From Bryobacterales bacterium (GTDB taxonomy: Bacteria; Acidobacteriota; Terriglobia; Bryobacterales; Bryobacteraceae): a stretch of DNA of 64,000 bases. Made by a program: the position numbers and the translations under genes. Where the stretch lies: positions 46,034 to 110,033 of the forward strand of contig PMSX01000342.1 of the NCBI GenBank assembly GCA_003167495.1, in the 5' to 3' direction. Under the pieces are notes generated by a model that was not told where the DNA came from, did no database searches, and saw nothing but the letters and a program-made list of their open reading frames with translations. Each line of letters opens with the position of its first letter. Position 1 is the stretch's first letter. Of the stretch, positions 52,729-58,694 are shown one piece after another.

Positions 52729-53796
52729 ATGCTTAAGGTGCTGTTTAAAGGCGTGCTGTGGAGCGTGATCTTCGTTCTAACGCTCGAAATCTGCGCACGG
52801 CTGGACGATTGGGTTTCTTACGGAGCATCGCCTTTCGGGCTGTATGACAACAGCGTGCTGGGGGCGTTCGACAAAATGGGCCAGCACGGCCGGCCGAATG
52901 CACAGTATCTGAAGTGGAAGTTGAACAGCCTGGGGTTTCGAGGGCCTGAGTTAGACCCTACGGCGACGCGGATTTTATGCGTTGGTTCGTCGGAAACATT
53001 CGGCCAGTATGAAACCGAAGGGCATGAGTGGCCGCGCGAGTTGGAGCATGTGCTCAATTTGAATGTGCCGGCTGGCAATCGGTATCAAGTGGTGAATACC
53101 GGGTTTGCTGGGGAAACCTTTCCCACCTCTGTGGTGCGCCTGCCATCGCGGCTGGCAATGGTGAAGCCCAAGATGGTACTTTTGTACCCGAGCTTGGCGC
53201 ATTATCTGTCGGTTCCGGCATTGCGCTACGCGGGACCGCCACCGCCGCCGCCGAAATTTCGTTGGCGCATGGAAGGGCGGGTCGAAACAATATTGAAGAA
53301 GGTCCTGCCAATGAGGCTGCAAACTTGGCTGCGCCAGCGGGATATCGACAAGGAGCAAGGGCGCGAGCCTATGTTGGCCAGCATGCCGGTGGAATATCAG
53401 AACGAGTTTTCTAAGGACCTGGAAAAGGCTATTGACTTGAGCAGGGAGGCTGGCGCTGAACCCGTGCTGATTACGCATGCCAACCGCTTCAAAGATCACG
53501 TAGACCCGAGCGAACGCTTTATGTTGATCTCGTGGCACCGGTTCTACCCAATGCTCCGGGAAGATGCATTCCTGGGAATGGAAGTGGCGATGAACGACGT
53601 AATGCGGCGGGTGGCTCAGGAGCAAGGCGTGCTCCTAGTAGACGCGGCGCGAGAGATGCCGGCCGGTCCGCAATATTTTTTCGACTTTGTGCACTTCACC
53701 GACAAGGGGTCGGCGGCTTTTTCGGGAATTGTAGCGCAGAAACTGCGGCCTGAGCTCACGGCTCAGGCGCTAGCTGTTCCTGCTCCAGCTCGATAG
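52729..53796 (+). CDS. SGNH/GDSL-like hydrolase, probable O-acylation partner of the MBOAT protein
   Basis: 355 aa with an N-terminal anchor (LFKGVLWSVIFVLTLEICARL). SGNH blocks: Ser in 'LCVGSSETFGQ' (about residue 86), the Gly block 'VVNTGFAGETFP', 'VLLYPSLAHYL' in place of the usual Asn block, and the closing Asp-x-x-His in 'FDFVHFTDKG' (His about 323). It acts outside the membrane, either transferring acyl groups from the MBOAT partner to a glycan or removing them. It starts 21 nt after the MBOAT gene. Confidence 0.82.
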   Translation: MLKVLFKGVLWSVIFVLTLEICARLDDWVSYGASPFGLYDNSVLGAFDKMGQHGRPNAQYLKWKLNSLGFRGPELDPTATRILCVGSSETFGQYETEGHEWPRELEHVLNLNVPAGNRYQVVNTGFAGETFPTSVVRLPSRLAMVKPKMVLLYPSLAHYLSVPALRYAGPPPPPPKFRWRMEGRVETILKKVLPMRLQTWLRQRDIDKEQGREPMLASMPVEYQNEFSKDLEKAIDLSREAGAEPVLITHANRFKDHVDPSERFMLISWHRFYPMLREDAFLGMEVAMNDVMRRVAQEQGVLLVDAAREMPAGPQYFFDFVHFTDKGSAAFSGIVAQKLRPELTAQALAVPAPAR

Positions 53797-53856
53797 ATTT
53801 GCCCTCCAACTTTCGATTGACGACAAAGTGAAGGGAAATTGATAGCATCCGGGGAT

Positions 53857-55044
53857 ATGGCTGCGCGATTGCTTCTGCTGGCGTGTTCGCTGGTGTCGTT
53901 TGCCTGTTTTGCGGTGCCGATGTACGTGATCAGACCGTTCCGGCATCAGGGTGCGCGTGAACTGGCGGTTGCTTTGTTCGTGAAGCAAATTGGGCCGGGG
54001 CTTTCGGCTATTTGCGCGGTGATTGCGGTCGCAATTGTGATTCTTGGCTGGAAACGGATGCGTGGCTGGATGACCCGGCTTGCTATGGTAGGTGCGCTTT
54101 TCCTGGCGCTCGGCGGGGCGTACTTATCGCGTGTAAATGTATATGAGCGGATGTTTCACCCACTGGGACCTCCGCGGTTCGACGCGGCAAAAGACGCTCG
54201 CATTGACAAAGACGATATGGTGCTTGTGGTTCGCGTGAACGGCGAACCTCGCGCATATCCGATTCGCGAGATGGCCTATCATCACGTAGTCAACGACACG
54301 GTGGGTCGGGAGCCGATTGTCTCCACTTATTGAACTCTATGTCACACCGGTCTGGTGTGGGCGCGGACAGTCAGGGGCTTGGTGCTGACGTTTCATTTGG
54401 CCGGCATCAACAATCAAAACTTTCTGATGCGAGACGATCAGACGGGCACGTTCTGGCAACAGATCAATGGGCGTGCGATATCAGGTCCGCTGACGGGTTC
54501 GCACTTGGCGCCGGTGCATAGCGACGAACTGACGTTTGCCTTGTGGCGTAGCGAAGCGCCCGATGGGACGGTGCTGAAGGCTCTGGCGAAGGATGCAAAC
54601 GAGTATGAGACGAAGGATTGGGATGTGCGGATTGCGAAAGTGCGCACAGTGCTCGATTTCCCGAATTCTGGATTGCGCTCTCGCGATCTGGTGCTCGGCG
54701 TGGATGCGTTTGGCGCGAGTCGGGCCTATCCGGTGGAACGTATCTTTTCGGCGAAGCTGATTGAAGATCGTTTGGGAGGCGAGGCCATTCTTATTGTGGC
54801 GGGACCGGACGGCAAGTCGGTCCGAGTGTTTGAGGCGCGAGTGGCTGGGCAAGAGGTAACGCCGGAGTTTTATAGGACCGGCGATGTGCTAATGGACTCG
54901 GAGACGGGCAGTGAATGGAATTTCAGCGGTTGCGCCGTCCGAGGGAAGCGAACGGGCGCTTGTTTGAAAGCGGTAGATGCGCTGAAAGATTATTGGTTTG
55001 ATTGGCGGAATTATCATCCAACAACGACGATCTTCCGGCGTTGA
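53857..55044 (+). CDS. DUF3179 membrane protein, candidate selenoprotein with in-frame TGA (Sec159)
   Basis: 395 aa if TGA at 54331-54333 is read through; ATG 53857 (TTG 53839 is an alternative). Three N-terminal membrane helices (about 4-30, 45-65, 75-92) precede a DUF3179 domain outside the membrane. Upstream of the TGA: 'VRVNGEPRAYPIREMAYHHVVNDTVGREPIVSTY'. Downstream in the same frame: 'TLCHTGLVWARTVRG...AGINNQNFLMRDDQTGTFWQQINGRAISGP'. Family members read T-Y-C-x-L-C here, so TGA replaces the first Cys of a conserved CxxC, giving Sec159-Thr-Leu-Cys162. No other stop or frameshift occurs in either half. A SECIS-like hairpin follows the TGA. Last gene of the asnB/MBOAT/SGNH strand run, 60 nt after the SGNH gene. 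The alternative, a simple nonsense mutation, is less likely given position and hairpin. Confidence 0.83.
54331..54359 (+). promoter_or_regulatory. Sec codon (TGA) with bacterial SECIS-like hairpin
   Basis: TGA (54331-54333) is followed by 9 nt, then a perfect 6-bp stem CACACC (54343-54348) with GGTGTG (54354-54359) closing a five-base loop GGTCT (54349-54353). The loop matches the GGUCU apical loop of E. coli fdhF SECIS, where G and U contact SelB. TGA-to-loop distance is 15 nt, at the short edge of the range I know for bacterial SECIS elements. Weak extra pairing between ACT/GTC before and GAC/AGT after the stem may extend it. Because the hairpin overlaps codons for T-L-C-H-T-G-L-V-W, part of it is constrained by protein sequence. 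Confidence 0.75.
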
Positions 55045-55064
55045 TAGGCCGCACAAGTCAGCGA

Positions 55065-56051
55065 CTATCGATCCACCATAGACATCATTCGCTCGTTGTA
55101 GCGCGGTCCGGAAACCGCTTCCGGGGACAACGCTTGTTCGAGCTGCGCCATCTCATCCGCTGTAAGCTTCAACGACACCGCAGCGATGTTCTCTTCCAGG
55201 TAGATTCGACGTTTGGTTCCGGGAATAGGCACAATGTCGTCACCCTTCTGTAACAACCACGCCAGTGCCACCTGCGCAGGTTTCGCGCTATTACGTTCGG
55301 CAATCTCTTTGACGAGTGAGGCAGCGCGAACATTAGCGTCGTAATTCTCCCCTTGAAAGCGTGGATCGCCCCGGCGGAAGTCGCCTTCCGGGTAGTCCTC
55401 TGCTCGTTTCGTTGCGCCGGTCAGGAAGCCGCGGCCGAGTGGGCTAAAAGGCACCAAGCCAATCCCGAGCTCGCGCAGCACAGGTATTATTTGAGGCTCC
55501 AGATTTCGTTCCCACAAAGAATACTCGCTCTGCAACGCCGTCACGGGATGGATCGCATGAGCGCGGCGAATCGTCTTTTCACCGGCTTCCGAAAGACCGA
55601 AATACCGCACTTTTCCGGCGGTCACCAAATCCGCAACAGCGCCGGCAACATCCTCGATCGGGACGAGCGGATCTACGCGGTGCTGATAAAGAAGATCGAT
55701 ATAGTCCGTCTGAAGACGCCGCAACGAAGCCTCGACCGCCTCGCGGATATGTTCAGGCCGGCTATCGGTGCCGGCCATCTTTCCGTTTTCGATGCGAAAG
55801 CCGAATTTCGTGGCAACGATCGCTTTGTCGCGACGCCCTTTCAATGCTCGTCCAACGAGTTCTTCATTGACGAAGGGGCCGTAGACTTCAGCCGTGTCAA
55901 AAAAATCTAACCCAAGTTCGATCGCTCGGTCAATAGTAGCGAGAGATTCGCCTTCGTCCGCCACACCGTACGACTGGCTCATGCCCATGCATCCTAGCCC
56001 AATGGCCGACACTTCGAGACCTTGGTCCCCCAATTTTCGTTTCGGTAACAT
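55065..56051 (-). CDS. Aldo/keto reductase
   Basis: 328 aa, cytoplasmic TIM-barrel NADPH oxidoreductase. The catalytic tetrad is visible: Asp and Tyr in 'GLDFFDTAEVYGPF', Lys in 'AIVATKFGFR' and His in 'DLLYQHRVDP'. The NADP-binding end has 'IPGTKRRIYLEENIAA'. The sequence is of the YajO/plant-type AKR13-like group ('KLGDQGLEVSAIGLGCMGMS'). It stands alone, convergent with the DUF3179 gene 20 nt away. The physiological substrate is not inferable. Confidence 0.93.
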   Translation of the reverse strand: MLPKRKLGDQGLEVSAIGLGCMGMSQSYGVADEGESLATIDRAIELGLDFFDTAEVYGPFVNEELVGRALKGRRDKAIVATKFGFRIENGKMAGTDSRPEHIREAVEASLRRLQTDYIDLLYQHRVDPLVPIEDVAGAVADLVTAGKVRYFGLSEAGEKTIRRAHAIHPVTALQSEYSLWERNLEPQIIPVLRELGIGLVPFSPLGRGFLTGATKRAEDYPEGDFRRGDPRFQGENYDANVRAASLVKEIAERNSAKPAQVALAWLLQKGDDIVPIPGTKRRIYLEENIAAVSLKLTADEMAQLEQALSPEAVSGPRYNERMMSMVDR

Positions 56052-56172
56052 CCTCCCTTGGATGCGCGCGAGCCCTCTACTGATGCGCTGTAAGTAAATC
56101 TACCGTGAAAATCGGACTGCTCGGCTCCAAAATCGAGCAGTCCCAAAATCACTCTTCCGCAGGCAAGGTAAC

Positions 56173-56604
56173 TCAGTTCCCCGAAACGGGAATGTTGGCA
56201 AAATTTTCGCTGATCTGCACGCGGCGGCTCGGCTTTGGTGTTCTGAAAAAGAAAGTAAGGGATCTCGATCCCTCCTCGAACTTCTTCACGAAATACTTAC
56301 CATCTACGTTGACAAGCTGCAGATAGTCTTTAGCAGGCGGTATTGAACGTGAGCCATAAGCATCGGCAGTCGTCGGCAGGATGAGGCTTGTTCCGGCCGG
56401 GCCGTGAACCACAAAAGTGGACCTTCCCATAGCTACATCAGGTAGGCTCATCCGGTAGTCACCGGGCGGCAGGACGACTCCCCCCCACTTCGCCTCTACC
56501 GGCAAATGGAATTGCGCTTGCTGCGCTGAAGCCGTTGCTGCAGCCCCTGCCATCAAAGCGGCGCCAATAGCAACACCAAGAATGCGATTTCCAAAAAAAT
56601 TCAT
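56173..56604 (-). CDS. Small secreted protein of unknown family (paralogue A)
   Basis: 143 aa from ATG 56604, which has AAGGAG about 9 nt upstream; an open frame continues to 56685. Signal peptide (ILGVAIGAALMAGAAATASAQ). The mature part is short and beta-rich: 'AQFHLPVEAKWGGVVLPPGDYRMSLPDVAMGRSTFVVHGPAG', 'YLQLVNVDGKYFVKKFEEGS', ending 'NIPVSGN'. It is a clear paralogue of 58149-58574 (shared 'FHLP-x-x-A-x-WG-x-x-x-L-x-PGDY' and the C-terminal V-SGN). Lies downstream of the regulator gene but with its own upstream motif. No function known to me. Confidence 0.75.
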   Translation of the reverse strand: MNFFGNRILGVAIGAALMAGAAATASAQQAQFHLPVEAKWGGVVLPPGDYRMSLPDVAMGRSTFVVHGPAGTSLILPTTADAYGSRSIPPAKDYLQLVNVDGKYFVKKFEEGSRSLTFFFRTPKPSRRVQISENFANIPVSGN

Positions 56605-56692
56605 AAACCAATCTCCTTCTGCTTGACTTGAACGGCGGCAACTCAACGGCTCCCAATCCGTACAAGCCATATGACGGTGAACCAAGGTGACC

Positions 56693-56706
56693 GATTGGTC
56701 AAGAAA
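56693..56706 (-). promoter_or_regulatory. Shared 14-bp motif upstream of paralogue A
   Basis: On the minus strand TTTCTTGACCAATC, identical to the sequence at 58061-58074 upstream of paralogue B and the regulator. It lies 89 nt before the paralogue A start and 22 nt after the regulator stop. Candidate operator or promoter element. Confidence 0.5.
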
Positions 56707-56727
56707 AACTCAAGAAATCATCCGCCT

Positions 56728-58035
56728 CTACGCAACCCTAAGATCGCGGCGGAGGGTTAAGAAATCGGGTTCGGAATGCAGGGTGGCCAAGCGCGGATCG
56801 ACGCCTGCCCATAATAACAGCGGTTCGCGCTGCGCACGAGCTTTTTCTAACGCTTCCAGGGCCAAGTGCGGTTGATCGAGTCCAGCGTGTACCAGCGCGG
56901 ACCAATAAGTCGAGACGTGACGGCGTTGCGATTGCGTTACGAGTTCATCGAGAGCGCTTTGCGCTTTATCAACGAAGCCGGCGGCTCCGTAGACGTAGCC
57001 GAGCGAAGCAACGGCAGCCGGATGTCTATCTGAGCAGACGCACGCGTTTTCAATTTCAGTGAAGGATTCATCGAATGAGCCGAGCTGAAAATAAGCGAGA
57101 CCCAAAATCGTCTGCGCAGGAGCGCAAGAAGGTTCGAGAGTGAGCACTCGCCACGCCTGCGTTACAGCCTCATCGAAACGACGCGACAGATACAGAAGCC
57201 AGGCACGTTCGAAACCGATGGGAAGGGAGAGAGGCTCGATGTCAAGCGCGTGACAGATTTCGCGGAGTGCATCGTCATGGCGGTGTCCCGCCGCGGCCAA
57301 GAGCGCGCGAGCGCGATGGACCTCTGCTAGAGAAGGATTTAGATCACTGGCACGGCTCCAATCGTCGGCCGCTTTGCTCCAATCCCAATCGAAGATCATG
57401 CGAACCCGGCCCATTGAGATGTGCGCCTCCGGCAGATTAGGTTGCGTCTTCAGGGCGGCAGTTGCAGATTCGCGAGCGGTAACGCAAACATCAGCAGCGC
57501 AGACGGTTCCGCTCAGAGCGAGTTGACAATAGCAGTCGGCTAGCCCGCTGTGGGCCAAGGCGCAGCTGGAGTCTTCACTAAGCGCGGATTGAAAACAGCC
57601 GATCGCCTGTTGAACGCCGTCACTGGTCATCTTATTAAGGAAGAATCGCCCTCGTAAGTAGTCGTCGTGGACGTTGGTCTTCGCGCTTGAAGACGTGGGG
57701 CGGCCAGGAATGGCTATCTCTTCGACCGGAGCAATGAAGCGGTAGCCCAAGCCGGAACGCGTTTCGATAAAGCGGCATTCGCGCGGCGAATCGTCGAGTG
57801 CTTGCCTAAGACTATTGACAGCGGAATTTAAGCTGTGTTCGAAATCGACATGAAGGTTCGGCCAGAGTTCTTTGGCGAGTTCTTGCCGGCTAACCAGTGC
57901 TCCCGGTTGGCGCAGCAACATTTCAAGAATACGAAAGGGCTTGTGCTGCAAGGGAACCCGGTTCCCCGACTTGCGCAGCTCGCGCTGTTCGAAATTAACC
58001 TCGAACCGAGCAAAACGAATCATTTTGGGCTGCAT
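56728..58035 (-). CDS. CadC-like transcriptional regulator: winged helix plus TPR
   Basis: 435 aa from ATG 58035 (ATG 58023 is also possible; the open frame to 58149 has no ribosome-binding site). Residues about 5-100 form an OmpR/PhoB-type winged helix ('FARFEVNFEQRELRKSGNRVPLQHKPFRILEMLLRQPGALVSRQELAKELWP...LNSAVNSLRQAL...RFIETRSGLGYRFIAPVE'). The remainder is tetratricopeptide-like repeats ('GCFQSALSEDSSCALAHSGLADCYCQLA', 'AQTILGLAYFQLGSFDESFTEIENACV'). There is no receiver or membrane helix. It probably controls the two flanking secreted paralogues, as its gene sits between them and a motif is shared. Confidence 0.85.
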   Translation of the reverse strand: MQPKMIRFARFEVNFEQRELRKSGNRVPLQHKPFRILEMLLRQPGALVSRQELAKELWPNLHVDFEHSLNSAVNSLRQALDDSPRECRFIETRSGLGYRFIAPVEEIAIPGRPTSSSAKTNVHDDYLRGRFFLNKMTSDGVQQAIGCFQSALSEDSSCALAHSGLADCYCQLALSGTVCAADVCVTARESATAALKTQPNLPEAHISMGRVRMIFDWDWSKAADDWSRASDLNPSLAEVHRARALLAAAGHRHDDALREICHALDIEPLSLPIGFERAWLLYLSRRFDEAVTQAWRVLTLEPSCAPAQTILGLAYFQLGSFDESFTEIENACVCSDRHPAAVASLGYVYGAAGFVDKAQSALDELVTQSQRRHVSTYWSALVHAGLDQPHLALEALEKARAQREPLLLWAGVDPRLATLHSEPDFLTLRRDLRVA

Positions 58036-58060
58036 AGTCTGCGTGAGGAATTCTTGATTA

Positions 58061-58074
58061 TTTCTTGACCAATC
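58061..58074 (+). promoter_or_regulatory. Shared 14-bp motif upstream of paralogue B and the regulator
   Basis: TTTCTTGACCAATC in the divergent region between the regulator (start 58035, minus) and paralogue B (start 58149, plus). It overlaps a possible promoter TTGATT (58054-58059), 16 nt, TTTACT (58076-58081). Same sequence as 56693-56706. Confidence 0.5.
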
Positions 58075-58148
58075 CTTTACTCTAGTCGCCCGTAAGACAG
58101 TTATACGGACCTCGAAATAGAGTGGTTCCGTAAAAGAGGAGACGAGCA

Positions 58149-58574
58149 ATGAGCATAAATCGCATATTTAATCTTGGCCTTCTGGTTATGACGGTCGCCG
58201 TAGGGGCTGCGCATGCAGGAGTGCAAGCAGAGTTCCATTTGCCCTTTGGAGCGCGCTGGGGCCAAATGACTCTGGCCCCCGGTGATTACAAACTTACACT
58301 CCCGGAGATGGCCCTTGGACATCGGCAGTTCACCGTGACAAGCAATGACAGGACCGGATATGTACAGCCGATGGTGGCTGACTACGGTCAGAGTTTAGAG
58401 GGCGATTCGGGTCATAGTTATCTGAAACTCGTCAAGGTCAACGGTACCTACTTCGTCGCAGAATATCGATCTGGGGTGACCGGCAAGACGTTCAATTTTG
58501 CAGTCCCGAAACAGAAACACAATCTGGAAATGACTGATCAGGATGTGACCAAGGTGGAGGTTTCGGGCAACTGA
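58149..58574 (+). CDS. Small secreted protein of unknown family (paralogue B)
   Basis: 141 aa with a strong GAGGAG ribosome-binding site and a signal peptide (IFNLGLLVMTVAVGAAHA). The mature beta-rich part 'AEFHLPFGARWGQMTLAPGDYKLTLPEMALGHRQFTVTSND', 'YLKLVKVNGTYFVAEYRSG' and the C-terminal 'VEVSGN' match paralogue A at 56173-56604. It is divergent from the CadC-like regulator. An intrinsic terminator follows. Function unknown. Confidence 0.8.
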   Translation: MSINRIFNLGLLVMTVAVGAAHAGVQAEFHLPFGARWGQMTLAPGDYKLTLPEMALGHRQFTVTSNDRTGYVQPMVADYGQSLEGDSGHSYLKLVKVNGTYFVAEYRSGVTGKTFNFAVPKQKHNLEMTDQDVTKVEVSGN

Positions 58575-58591
58575 GACCAGCGACGCTGGTG

Positions 58592-58631
58592 CTGGGAACT
58601 GCCCAATTGCGGAATTGGGCGTCCCAGTTTT
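58592..58631 (+). terminator. Intrinsic terminator after paralogue B
   Basis: Inverted repeat CTGGGA-CTGCCCAATT with AATTGGGC-GTCCCAG (58592-58627) around a GCGG loop, followed by TTTT (58628-58631). It lies 18 nt after the stop codon. Confidence 0.75.
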
Positions 58632-58694
58632 GAGACTAGAAGCGTAGTGTCTTTGCAGGACTCGCGGCTAGATCCAAAAGCGATGGTGCCACGT

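Noticed and set aside
54331..55044. Simple reading of the DUF3179 region as a frameshifted or truncated pseudogene with two fragments
   Set aside because: There is no frame change; only one TGA at a conserved Cys position, with an fdhF-like loop hairpin just after it and an intact downstream domain.
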